A stretch of DNA of 31,358 nucleotides from positions 1 to 31,358 of the forward strand of contig NZ_JAXEWM010000107.1 of assembly GCF_034113885.1 (NCBI RefSeq), written 5' to 3'. Both the position numbers and the translations under genes were made by a program. Numbering within the stretch: the first letter of the stretch is position 1; the number at the start of each line of letters is the position of its first letter. The notes under the pieces were generated by a model. It saw nothing but the letters and a program-made list of their open reading frames with translations, ran no database searches and was not told the DNA's origin. Shown here piece by piece: positions 17,598-24,845 of this stretch. The stretch is from Intestinibacter sp034113885. Its GTDB lineage: Bacteria; Bacillota; Clostridia; Peptostreptococcales; Peptostreptococcaceae.

Positions 17598-18383
17598 ATG
17601 AGAGAAGAATATCAATTAATACAAAAAAAAGAAATTTTAAGATTTGCTCTTTTTCTAGGTGAGTTGATGTTGACTAACGGTGTAGAAACCTCTCGTGCTG
17701 AAGACAGTGTTTTAAGAGTATGTGCTTCTCGTGGATATAGACATATTAATGTATTTACAACACCTACATGTATAATAATTGCAGATGATAAATTCGATGG
17801 ATTATCATTTATGAGAACGATAAAGCGTAGAGGGATCGACTTAAATAAAATAGATTTACTAAACACTGTATCTAGAAAATTCGTCGAAAATTTAGATATG
17901 ACTACAGAAGAGGCTATTAACGAGCTTAAAAAAATAGCTACTCTTCCTCCACCATATAATATAATTCCATTTTATGCGGCAACTGCTGTTGCATCTGCTT
18001 GCTTTGCATACTTATTAGGTGGTACAAGTATTGCCGACTTTTTTCTTACTTTGATAATATCAGTTGTCGGAACTATTATATACAATGGAATTTTAAAGAT
18101 AAACTCTATGATGTTTATATCTACTTTAGTAGCGTCATTTGCTATAGCTACTTTTGGAGTCGCATTTTGTGAAATAGGAATTCTAAACGATCCAAAAATG
18201 CTTATAGTTGGTTCTATAATGCCATTACTTCCTGGAGTTGCGTTTGTAAAGGGACTTAGAGATTTGATATCTGGTGATTTAGTTTCTGGAGTTTCTCGTG
18301 TGTTCGAAGCATTCTTAATTGCCGCTGCAATAGCTATCGGCGTGGGTTCTGTACTTGATTTTTGGATCAGATTTGGAGGTTAA
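17598..18383 (+). CDS. Threonine/serine exporter-like protein, ThrE N-terminal type (DUF1212)
   Basis: This is the larger half of a split ThrE-type amino-acid exporter, 261 aa. A soluble N-terminal domain carries the family pattern LGELMLTNGVETSRAEDSVLR (first part) and TTPTCIIIADD, with a helical region to about residue 115. About five membrane segments follow, including GSIMPLLPGVAFVKGLRDLISGD near the end. I chose ATG at 17598 because AAGAAGGG lies upstream; an in-frame ATG at 17571 has no ribosome site. The second half of the exporter (DUF3815 type) follows 4 nt later, as in other Firmicutes where ThrE is split in two. The pair is expected to sit in the cytoplasmic membrane and export threonine/serine or similar small molecules; the true substrate is not shown by the sequence. 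Confidence 0.85.
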   Translation: MREEYQLIQKKEILRFALFLGELMLTNGVETSRAEDSVLRVCASRGYRHINVFTTPTCIIIADDKFDGLSFMRTIKRRGIDLNKIDLLNTVSRKFVENLDMTTEEAINELKKIATLPPPYNIIPFYAATAVASACFAYLLGGTSIADFFLTLIISVVGTIIYNGILKINSMMFISTLVASFAIATFGVAFCEIGILNDPKMLIVGSIMPLLPGVAFVKGLRDLISGDLVSGVSRVFEAFLIAAAIAIGVGSVLDFWIRFGG

Positions 18384-18387
18384 ATAG

Positions 18388-18870
18388 ATGAGTTTTTTAG
18401 ATTTAATAACAAATTTTATATTTTCATTTGTTGCAACAGTAGGCTTCTCCGTATTTTTTAATGCACCAAAAAAATCATTAATTCCATGCGGTGTAATAGG
18501 AGGTATCGGATGGTCAACTTATATCGTACTGTCTAAACTTACAAAAGTACCTCTATTTTCTATGGTTATAGCTTCAGCTGTTATTTCTCTATCTAGTGAG
18601 ATACTAGCTCGTAAGCTAAAATATCCCGCAATCAGCTTTATAATTCCTGGAATACTACCTTTAGTTCCCGGGATTGGACTTTACAACACAATGTACTCAC
18701 TAGTCCAAAAAAATTACGTAGAAGCTGTAGCAACTGGGACAGATACACTACTAAAAAGTGGTGGTATAGCAATCGGAATTCTTATAATTACATCTCTTAC
18801 TAAGACGTATTATATACTGCTTGCAAAAATTAAAATTAGAAAATATAAACAAAATATCGATACAAATTAA
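18388..18870 (+). CDS. Threonine/serine exporter-like protein, ThrE C-terminal type (DUF3815)
   Basis: This 160-aa protein is the membrane partner of the preceding gene. It has about five hydrophobic segments: near residues 8-24 (ending FNAPKKS), 30-47, 55-70, 82-95 and 122-142. FNAPKKSLIPCGVIGGIGW and FIIPGILPLVPGIGLYNTMY are typical of the ThrE_2 (DUF3815) family; the second repeats the PLLPGxxxxxG motif of the partner and of full-length ThrE. The ATG has GGAGG 8 nt away, overlapping the end of the first gene, and the gap between the two is 4 nt, so they are one operon. A strong bidirectional terminator follows. Confidence 0.85.
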   Translation: MSFLDLITNFIFSFVATVGFSVFFNAPKKSLIPCGVIGGIGWSTYIVLSKLTKVPLFSMVIASAVISLSSEILARKLKYPAISFIIPGILPLVPGIGLYNTMYSLVQKNYVEAVATGTDTLLKSGGIAIGILIITSLTKTYYILLAKIKIRKYKQNIDTN

Positions 18871-18876
18871 ACTTAA

Positions 18877-18903
18877 AAAAGGAGCCCAAACACGGCTCCT
18901 TTT
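18877..18903. terminator. Bidirectional terminator between convergent operons
   Basis: GGAGCC (18881-18886) pairs with GGCTCC (18894-18899), extended by AAAA/TTTT, with a 7-nt loop. T-runs follow the stem on both strands. It ends the ThrE-type operon on the plus strand and the csoR-rseC operon on the minus strand. Confidence 0.9.
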
Positions 18904-18916
18904 GTACATTTATATA

Positions 18917-19345
18917 TTAAACTATTCTAACTATTACAGGAATATACTCTCTGCTATCTCTGTATCTTTGGTCATTTTTCTTCAAGTAAAGATAACTTAA
19001 TAATGTACATAACAATCCACATGCACCACTTATTACTTCTAATGGTCCTTTAAATGAAATACTATTGAGTACAAAAAAGCTAACTGCTGTTCCTAAAATT
19101 AAAAATATTAGAGGTATTACATATGCAAGCATTGTAGCCTTCATTACCTTTACTGTTTCCATACTAACTTCTACATGATCCCCTACTTTAGCTCCAATTT
19201 TATTATCAACCTCTACTACTAAATCTTGAGTTTCTGAAGATAATTTTGCACATTTTCCACATGATGCACATGCAGAATGACGTTGCATAATCATTTTAGC
19301 AGTCTTATCATCTACTATTTCAATTATAAATCCTTGTTGATTCAT
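18917..19345 (-). CDS. RseC/SoxR-reducing system family membrane protein
   Basis: This 142-aa protein has the RseC layout. A short N-terminal domain carries a cysteine cluster C26-x2-C29-x2-C32 (ACASCGKCAK). A conserved acidic strand part follows (KVGDHVEVSM), then two membrane helices near residues 72-92 and 98-118 and a short basic tail. Relatives are linked to Rnf-type electron transfer or to reduction of the SoxR Fe-S cluster; in clostridia the role is usually unknown. The ATG has GGGGGA upstream. The gene follows csoR by 12 nt and is therefore probably under the same promoter, which would tie its expression to copper or thiol stress. That link is inference. Confidence 0.8.
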   Translation of the reverse strand: MNQQGFIIEIVDDKTAKMIMQRHSACASCGKCAKLSSETQDLVVEVDNKIGAKVGDHVEVSMETVKVMKATMLAYVIPLIFLILGTAVSFFVLNSISFKGPLEVISGACGLLCTLLSYLYLKKNDQRYRDSREYIPVIVRIV

Positions 19346-19357
19346 CGAGATTTCCCC

Positions 19358-19651
19358 CTATTTTGTAAATTTCTTGATAGTATCCATTAATTCCTTAATT
19401 ACAGCTTCATTGTCCTCTTTGTCGCCGTGTTTTAAACTATTGGATACACATCCTTTAATATGATTTTCAAGTATAATTGCACCTACATTATCGATTGCAG
19501 ATCTTACAGCTGATATTTGCACTAGTATATCTACACAGTATCGATCATTTTCAATCATCTTCTGTATACCTTTTACTTGACCTTCAATTCGCTTAAGCCT
19601 CCTATTAAGTGCAGCCTTGTCATTTCCTTTAGCTAATTTTTTTTCACCCAT
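19358..19651 (-). CDS. CsoR-type copper-sensing transcriptional repressor (DUF156)
   Basis: This small all-helical repressor of the CsoR/RcnR/FrmR family has 97 aa. The family opening LNRRLKRIEGQVKGIQKMI is clear. The metal-site residues are C39, H64 and C68 (RYCVDI, NHIKGC), the arrangement known for Cu(I)-sensing CsoR rather than Ni/Co-sensing RcnR, which has a histidine at the third place. It is expected to bind DNA when copper-free and release it when Cu(I) binds. Family members can also sense sulfide or persulfide through cysteines, but those lack the histidine. No copper ATPase or chaperone gene is in the window; the partner in the operon is rseC-like. The ATG has AGAGGTG upstream. Confidence 0.9.
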   Translation of the reverse strand: MGEKKLAKGNDKAALNRRLKRIEGQVKGIQKMIENDRYCVDILVQISAVRSAIDNVGAIILENHIKGCVSNSLKHGDKEDNEAVIKELMDTIKKFTK

Positions 19652-19681
19652 TATTTACACCTCTTACTAGTGATATATACT

Positions 19682-19690
19682 ATTATATCA
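19682..19690 (-). promoter_or_regulatory. Extended -10 promoter of the csoR operon
   Basis: On the minus strand TGATATAAT lies 31 nt before the csoR ATG. The TGn extension makes up for a weak -35 region. It gives csoR its own promoter downstream of the riboswitch terminator. Confidence 0.6.
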
Positions 19691-19791
19691 TTAAAAGTGC
19701 CAATTTAAATGTTTTTATTTTAACGTACTATATCGACAAAAAAACACAATAAAATAAGACTCACAAATTGAATTAATGTTCTTTTATTCGC

Positions 19792-19818
19792 AAAAAAAGA
19801 ACCTTTTTCTTCGGTCCC
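19792..19818 (-). terminator. Putative terminator of the cobalamin riboswitch leader
   Basis: On the minus strand GGGACC pairs with GGTTCT (two G-U pairs) around a 9-nt loop, directly followed by seven T. It lies about 90 nt after the riboswitch core, the usual place for an expression platform. An overlapping hairpin, GTTCTTTT with AAAAGAAC (19778-19802), would compete with it. The rest of 19652-19909 holds no convincing gene. Confidence 0.5.
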
Positions 19819-19909
19819 AAAAAAATCTATAATATGTATATATTTCTGTCTAAAATCCGCACGATTATAAATAACCCATATTACAGTATTTCTCTCCCTC
19901 CGAAAGAGC

Positions 19910-20082
19910 ATGTATCATTTTAGGCAGGTCTCCTGGCTCGGAATCATTCTACTAGCTTCTCCTTCCCGATTTAACAGTGGAGCTAAGTTCTCCAAAACCT
20001 TAAGCTTTCGTCATCCTTACAGTAGCGGGGGCTGCTGTGGCTTTTCACCACATTCCCTTTTAAGTATTGTTAAAATACACCT
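19910..20082 (-). ncRNA. Cobalamin (B12) riboswitch
   Basis: On the minus strand the conserved core is clear: GGGAATGTGGTGAAAAGCC, ACAGCAGCCCCCGC, ACTGTAAGG and, at the 3' side, the B12 box GCCAGGAGACCTGCC. An AT-rich P1 stem (GTAT/ATAC with TTTT/AAAA) closes it at about 20073-20082 and 19910-19919. It sits between dinB and csoR with its own promoter and a terminator-like hairpin downstream. The next coding sequence is csoR, about 260 nt away behind a separate promoter, and no cobalamin gene follows, so it appears orphaned. A 63-codon reading frame inside the leader (to 19720) has no ribosome site that I trust and overlaps the hairpins. Confidence 0.93.
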
Positions 20083-20120
20083 TGAACAATATTCAATTTA
20101 TGAATCTTATCCTATAATTT

Positions 20121-20142
20121 GTATACACAACAGGGTGTGTAC
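20121..20142 (-). repeat. Inverted repeat at the start of the riboswitch transcript
   Basis: TACACA (20124-20129) and TGTGTA (20136-20141) form a 6-bp palindrome with a 6-nt centre, flanked by GTA and AC. It lies just downstream of the riboswitch -10 box, around the expected +1. It may be a 5' hairpin of the leader or an operator. Confidence 0.5.
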
Positions 20143-20145
20143 TTA

Positions 20146-20174
20146 ATTATACCTTTTTTTACTAAATTTTTCAA
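20146..20174 (-). promoter_or_regulatory. Promoter of the cobalamin riboswitch leader
   Basis: On the minus strand TTGAAA (20169-20174) and TATAAT (20146-20151) are separated by exactly 17 nt, a near-consensus vegetative promoter. It overlaps nothing coding; the dinB stop is about 30 nt upstream. Confidence 0.75.
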
Positions 20175-20205
20175 TAATTACAACAATTTTGAGATATAAT
20201 ATTTT

Positions 20206-21300
20206 CTAATCTTTACTTTGCATATATTCAAATAAGGTTATATTGTGATAAGTTTCCTCTACATCTATTAAATTAGATAATGTAACTCCTAACAACCTTA
20301 TTTGTAAATTGTTATCGTCTATATTTCTAAGTAAATTATATATATTTGTTCTTATATCTTCATGTGAGCTTATTCCAGAATTTAAGCTCGTGCTCCTAGT
20401 TATCTGAGTAAAATCCTCAAACTTTATCTTAAGTGTAACAGTTTTTCCCAATTTATTTAGGTATTTAATTCTATTACTGACATCTAGACATAATTCGTCC
20501 AATATATCGACTACTTCCTCTTCGTCTAGTCTGTAATTGTGATCTAAAGTAATCTCTGATCCTACAGACTTTCGCTCTCTATAAGGCTCAACAGGTCTAT
20601 TGTCTATTCCCCTCGCAAAGTTATAATACTGGTATCCCTTACTTTTAAAGATTTTCTCCAATTCGTACAAGCTCAATTGGCGCAAATCATATCCATTTTT
20701 TATTCCCATTCTCTTCATAGTCTTAGAAGTTACTTTGCCAATTCCAAAGAATTTTTCTATAGGCAATTTATCTAAAAATTCTTGAGCATCCTCTTGCCTT
20801 ATAACAGTAAATCCATTTGGTTTATTGTAATCTGAAGCCAACTTAGCTAAAAATTTATTGTAAGAAACCCCTGCTGAAGAGTTTAACCCCGTCTCCATCA
20901 AGATATCTCTTTTTATAAATTTTGCTATAGTAGTCGCGTATTTTATAGGTATTTTGGGATTTGTGACATCTAAAAATGCCTCATCTAAAGAAAGTGGTTC
21001 GACTAAATCTGTATATCTATGAAATATATCCCTTATTTGATTCGATACTTTTTTATATACATCAAATCTAGGTCTCACAAAAATTGCATAAGGACATCTC
21101 TTTTGAGCAATTTTTGAAGGCATTGCAGAATGAATGCCGTATTTTCTAGCCTCATAAGAGCATGTTGCGACAACCCCTCTGCTATTTGGACTTCCTCCGA
21201 CTATGACAGGCTTTCCTCTTAAATCAGGATTATCCCTTTGCTCTACTGATGCATAAAATGCATCCATATCTATATGTATTATTTTTCTAATATCCTCCAT
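20206..21300 (-). CDS. dinB: DNA polymerase IV (Y-family, DinB)
   Basis: This is a translesion DNA polymerase of 364 aa, full length. The palm motifs are HIDMDAFYASVE (catalytic D11) and PLSLDEAFLDV (D106, E107). The thumb helix-hairpin-helix (GIGKVTSKTMKRMGI) and the little-finger domain (KSVGSEITLD onward) follow. The last residues NITLFEY resemble a degenerate beta-clamp-binding motif (QxxLF). The start is ATG with AAAGGTGAT upstream. It is probably monocistronic: the gap above holds a plus-strand terminator, and the riboswitch promoter lies below. A TATAAT at 21327-21332 on the minus strand is a possible -10 with a poor -35. I saw no clear LexA-type operator. Confidence 0.96.
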   Translation of the reverse strand: MEDIRKIIHIDMDAFYASVEQRDNPDLRGKPVIVGGSPNSRGVVATCSYEARKYGIHSAMPSKIAQKRCPYAIFVRPRFDVYKKVSNQIRDIFHRYTDLVEPLSLDEAFLDVTNPKIPIKYATTIAKFIKRDILMETGLNSSAGVSYNKFLAKLASDYNKPNGFTVIRQEDAQEFLDKLPIEKFFGIGKVTSKTMKRMGIKNGYDLRQLSLYELEKIFKSKGYQYYNFARGIDNRPVEPYRERKSVGSEITLDHNYRLDEEEVVDILDELCLDVSNRIKYLNKLGKTVTLKIKFEDFTQITRSTSLNSGISSHEDIRTNIYNLLRNIDDNNLQIRLLGVTLSNLIDVEETYHNITLFEYMQSKD

Positions 21301-21387
21301 TTAAATCACCTTTTATATTTTCCTTAATTATATAAGCTTCCATTATTTTAATTTTTTATACGTGATTACTTTTTGTTATACTTGTTG

Positions 21388-21505
21388 TAATAAAAATAAA
21401 AATAATATAAAATAAGAATATCCAGGGAATTAAGAATTCCTTACTCATAACCAAATTATTTTATTTACTTTATTATATAAGACCATTTTTTTTAAAGGTC
21501 TTTTT
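21388..21505 (+). ncRNA. Candidate small RNA upstream of dinB, opposite strand
   Basis: A TGTTATACT extended -10 box (21374-21382) is followed about 100 nt later by a strong plus-strand terminator, with no reading frame between. All genes from 18917 to 26387 are on the minus strand, so the terminator has no known gene to serve. The body contains a tight hairpin, GGAATT-AAG-AATTCC, at about 21425-21439. I recognise no known RNA family. The -35 is poor, so the promoter is uncertain. Confidence 0.3.
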
Positions 21506-21509
21506 TTTT
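21479..21509 (+). terminator. Strong plus-strand terminator
   Basis: AAGACC (21479-21484) pairs with GGTCTT (21497-21502), with an inner TTT/AAA extension, and the stem runs into nine T at 21501-21509. The minus strand has no T-run at this place. Confidence 0.75.
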
Positions 21510-21520
21510 GTATATATTAT

Positions 21521-21561
21521 AAATAAAAAGATATAGAATAACTAACTTACTCTATATCTTT
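21521..21561 (-). terminator. Terminator of the unknown-function operon
   Basis: On the minus strand AAAGATATAGA and TCTATATCTTT form an 11-bp stem with a 13-nt loop, followed by TTATTT. It lies 10 nt after the stop of the last gene of the operon. Confidence 0.75.
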
Positions 21562-21570
21562 AAATATAAC

Positions 21571-22065
21571 TTATTTTTTAATAAATTTGCTGTAATATTT
21601 TTGAATATTATTGTAAATATCATAAGGTTGCATTTCAAGTCCATCTAAAACAATTAGTGCATCTCCTAATTTTTCGTTTACTTTACCTTTGAATTTTACT
21701 CTTCTTTTATCATTTTCATCTTTATGGTAATTTACTCCTAAAAAGAACACATCGTATTTTTTCTTAGGGATTACACATATGTATATTTCGCTTATTTTGT
21801 TCCACTTAATAAGACCTGCACCTTTTATTATATTTTCCTTAATACCTTCTTCATTAATTATAATCGCAGGCTTTGGAAAAAATATACTATATAAAAAGTA
21901 AAGAGTTAGACCGGCAAAAAGCGATATCAATGCTATTCCTAATGTGTGGTCAACTGCATTATTTTTAAGCATTATTACATACAACAATACTACGATTGAA
22001 AAGACCACTACATATGTAACTCTTTTACCTTTATCTGGGTTTATTTTTATCTCCTTTTTGTTCAA
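21571..22065 (-). CDS. STM3941-like membrane protein with PH-like domain
   Basis: This 164-aa protein has two membrane helices near residues 17-32 and 43-62. A C-terminal domain follows (AIIINEEGI, IKWNKISEIYI, VFFLGVNYH, DALIVLDGLEMQPYDIYNNIQKYY) that fits the STM3941 family and looks like a bacterial PH-type beta fold facing the cytoplasm. Its function is unknown. The start is TTG with a strong GGGAGGG 7 nt away; no in-frame ATG is better placed. It is 78 nt downstream of the preceding unknown gene, which also ends in a PH-like segment, and a terminator follows. Confidence 0.6.
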   Translation of the reverse strand: MNKKEIKINPDKGKRVTYVVVFSIVVLLYVIMLKNNAVDHTLGIALISLFAGLTLYFLYSIFFPKPAIIINEEGIKENIIKGAGLIKWNKISEIYICVIPKKKYDVFFLGVNYHKDENDKRRVKFKGKVNEKLGDALIVLDGLEMQPYDIYNNIQKYYSKFIKK

Positions 22066-22143
22066 TTTTATTCCCTCCCAAATTTAAATTCAATGTTAAG
22101 TATACCAAATATTTGTTTAATTGTCTTTATCTGTTTTAAAATA

Positions 22144-23319
22144 TTAAACATACAATACTTCTTTAATTACCTTATCTATTTTTTTAGATTCGTCTTTTCC
22201 ATTCTGAATTAAATATGTAATAATCAGCATTGTATCTTTAAATTGTTCTCTATAATTACTCTTTATTATATCACAATAGACCTTATCGTCATTTACCTGT
22301 AATTTTTGATCGTCCAATTCTATAGTATCGATTTCATCTATATTTATATTGCGCACTATATTGTCTTTTAAATATAAATTTTTGTTTGTTACTATAAATC
22401 CATTTTCACATGTTTTAAAAATAGTATTGTCAAATATTAAGAGAGGTATTTCAGTTTTAAAATCGTTATTATAAGTATTTTTGCATTTTTGAAGCTTGTC
22501 TTTAAATTTAAAATCCGACTCAATGCTTATCATACTTCTAAAAAATCTATTCTCATCTCTATTTAATATTTTTTCTATTGTCTTTTTAATTTTTTCTATT
22601 CTCTCCTCGAAGGAAATTGGAATTTCAGGCAGTTTTATTATATTTTTTAATTTATATTCTATAAATTCCTCTGCAAAGCATAAATTGTACTTATTTATTA
22701 TCGCCTTAAATGAAGCTAATTCTTTATCGTCCAAATACAGTATATTTTCTCTTTTGCATAGAGCCTTGTTTATTTCACATTCGTATTGTCCGTTTTTTAA
22801 GATCAATTTATCGTCTACGATTGCAAGCTCATTTAAGTCGAGTTTTCCGTATTTTTTTCCATAATCTTTTATCAAGTAGTATATATAGCTTTTTTCAAAA
22901 ATTTTTTCGAAGTTATTTGTGAATTCCTTTTTTAGAAAATCCTTTGAGCTGTTATTTATATTTTTTGAAATCCTCTCGTATAAAATATTTAAATTCGAGA
23001 AATTTCTAGCCTCCAAAAGTCTCATCCTTATACCCTGTTTTTCACTTTCAAGGTACTTTTCTCTCTCTTCAGGTGACATATTTTCAATATCTATTTTTAA
23101 ATCGTATACTTTAGAATCTTCATTTGTATTTATATCTGATTTTTCGCTATTTGATGATATATCCATTTTTTCTTGATTTAAAAGCTCAACTGCCTTATCA
23201 AAAAAGCTTCCATCTACTATATTTTGACTGTAAAGCATCTGCAGCTTTAATATTAGTTCATCGATATATTTTAATTTATCAAACTCAATATAATTTAGAG
23301 TTCTATCAAATGATGTCAT
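22144..23319 (-). CDS. Protein of unknown function with C-terminal PH-like segment
   Basis: I do not recognise this 391-aa cytoplasmic protein. The N-terminal two thirds are helical and charged, with a low-complexity stretch near residues 57-72 (SSNSEKSDINTNEDS) and probable coiled coil around 85-125. Near residues 305-370 the sequence turns to strands (GFIVTNKNLYLKDNI, NINIDEIDTIELDDQKLQV), the pattern seen in bacterial PH-like domains, and a short helix ends it. I chose ATG at 23319, with AGGTG 8 nt away, over an in-frame ATG 15 codons earlier that lies inside the preceding terminator. A TATAAT at 23356-23361 could give it its own promoter. It is unusually rich in Lys, Asn and Ile. Confidence 0.65.
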   Translation of the reverse strand: MTSFDRTLNYIEFDKLKYIDELILKLQMLYSQNIVDGSFFDKAVELLNQEKMDISSNSEKSDINTNEDSKVYDLKIDIENMSPEEREKYLESEKQGIRMRLLEARNFSNLNILYERISKNINNSSKDFLKKEFTNNFEKIFEKSYIYYLIKDYGKKYGKLDLNELAIVDDKLILKNGQYECEINKALCKRENILYLDDKELASFKAIINKYNLCFAEEFIEYKLKNIIKLPEIPISFEERIEKIKKTIEKILNRDENRFFRSMISIESDFKFKDKLQKCKNTYNNDFKTEIPLLIFDNTIFKTCENGFIVTNKNLYLKDNIVRNINIDEIDTIELDDQKLQVNDDKVYCDIIKSNYREQFKDTMLIITYLIQNGKDESKKIDKVIKEVLYV

Positions 23320-23361
23320 ATAGTTTTCACCTACCAATCCTTTGTATATAAGTTTATTATA

Positions 23362-23401
23362 CAAAAATGAGCCCTATAATTCTATAATTTACAGAGCTCA
23401 T
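23362..23401 (-). terminator. Terminator-like hairpin between two unknown genes
   Basis: On the minus strand ATGAGCTCT and AGGGCTCAT form a stem (one or two wobble pairs) around an AT-rich loop, followed by TTTTT. It begins 7 nt after the stop of the 464-aa gene. The T-run leads straight into a TATAAT that could start the next gene, so the operon may be split here. Confidence 0.55.
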
Positions 23402-23407
23402 CTATTT

Positions 23408-24802
23408 CTAATTATTTTCGACTTTGTTTTTGGAGTAGAAATTATCTATTTCCTTTATCAGCTGCTCATTGCCTTTATTGAAAACTCTCTTTTGATATTG
23501 GACATTTTTGTTTATATTCTTTAAATTTTGTACAAATGATTTTTTCTCTTTTATTTTTATGTACTCTATCAAATCCTTCAAGTATCTAAACTTCATTGTA
23601 TAACGGCTTTGACTTCCATTTATTTGAATATTTATATTGTAGTAATCACAGCTGAACATACAATTTTTTAAAACTGTATTCTTAATTACATCTATTTCAC
23701 TTTTTAAATCTCCCAATATCTCATCTGTGTTTTCTAAGTCTATCTCTATGTCCCTACAGATTAAAATTTCAGCCACAGGGTAATTTTTAATATCGATTGA
23801 AGATGTGTTGTCGTATATTCGATTTCCTATTTTTATATTTTCTTCATCGTTTATTTCTGCCAAGTTTAATTTACTTATCATAGATTCCATCTTTGTGAAT
23901 ATAATGGACTCTATATCATCGCATTTTACAAAATCTCCATTTAATAAAACCTTGTTGTGTAGCTCTTCAAGTGATTTCAAATCCTTGACATCGCATATAT
24001 CGTTCAATAATTCCTGTTCTATTCTTTGTATTTCCTTTTGTACCTTCATATCTATATAGACATGGAGATCCTCATCTAAAAACTCCTTATTCTTGTTTAT
24101 AAATTTTTCTAGTTGGTCTAATGTGGATTTTTCATCTTTGTTTTCTAATATCTGCATCATTATTCCACTATAGTAATTTTTCAGTATTTCCTTATTGCTA
24201 TCGTATTTCAATTCTATATCGCCGAAAACCTGTTCCAATTCAGATATATTTTTAGGATTTGAAGCATTTATTCTCTTTTCTAAAAATTTTTTTTCGTCGA
24301 CTTCAAAATTTACTTCATTTTTTTTGTTTGGAATTTCTTTATTTATTTCTTCTATTATCTTATTTTTAAATTTATTGAAGTTTTCTCCTCTAAAATCTAG
24401 AATTTCATTTTTCTTAATTTCTAACTCTAATTTATCCTGTAATTGATCTTGGCTGTATTTAGATTTAAATATAGGCAAGATATTTTCTCTCCACCAATTT
24501 CCTATATAGTCGACATCTAAATCGACATTTATATTGTATTTATCCTTGTAATCAACGCTCAATATATCTTCGAAAAGCATTAGCTCATATAAATCACTCT
24601 CTGGTGAAATATATTCGAGAGATATATTTTCTTCCTTTGATAAAATATGTTTAAGGTAAGAGTTAAACATTTCGCTATTTAATTGTTTTTCTATAGTTTT
24701 TATCATTTTATCAAGTAAATCCTTGTCGAGTGTATTTGGGTTTACAATGTTGTAAATCCACTCAGACATAATAAGTAATTTTTTATTTAAATTTTTTTCC
24801 AT
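23408..24802 (-). CDS. Charged helical protein of unknown function
   Basis: I do not recognise this 464-aa protein. It has no signal peptide and no membrane segment. It is mostly helical, with probable coiled coil near residues 120-160 and 245-290. A short mixed region near residues 355-400 contains CMFSCDYYNINIQINGSQSRYTMKF. Near residue 105 a WW pair (YIGNWWRENILPIF) stands out. The ATG at 24802 has GAAGG 8 nt away; an in-frame TTG two codons earlier is less likely. It follows the interrupted gene by 43 nt and is followed by a terminator-like hairpin. Base composition is like its neighbours, so there is no sign of recent transfer beyond the unusual gene content. Confidence 0.6.
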   Translation of the reverse strand: MEKNLNKKLLIMSEWIYNIVNPNTLDKDLLDKMIKTIEKQLNSEMFNSYLKHILSKEENISLEYISPESDLYELMLFEDILSVDYKDKYNINVDLDVDYIGNWWRENILPIFKSKYSQDQLQDKLELEIKKNEILDFRGENFNKFKNKIIEEINKEIPNKKNEVNFEVDEKKFLEKRINASNPKNISELEQVFGDIELKYDSNKEILKNYYSGIMMQILENKDEKSTLDQLEKFINKNKEFLDEDLHVYIDMKVQKEIQRIEQELLNDICDVKDLKSLEELHNKVLLNGDFVKCDDIESIIFTKMESMISKLNLAEINDEENIKIGNRIYDNTSSIDIKNYPVAEILICRDIEIDLENTDEILGDLKSEIDVIKNTVLKNCMFSCDYYNINIQINGSQSRYTMKFRYLKDLIEYIKIKEKKSFVQNLKNINKNVQYQKRVFNKGNEQLIKEIDNFYSKNKVENN

Positions 24803-24845
24803 AATCAAAACCTTCTTTAAAATTAATTTTTACTATGTAAATTTT

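Noticed and set aside
19358..19651. Cobalt/nickel regulator (RcnR) that would explain the B12 riboswitch
   Set aside because: The metal site is Cys-His-Cys, the copper pattern. RcnR has a histidine in the third position and an N-terminal histidine that is missing here.
19720..19911. A 63-codon reading frame downstream of the riboswitch
   Set aside because: It overlaps the end of the riboswitch and the terminator hairpin, has no convincing ribosome site for its ATG, and reads as low-complexity AT-rich sequence. I treat it as leader RNA, though it is the only frame the riboswitch could control directly.
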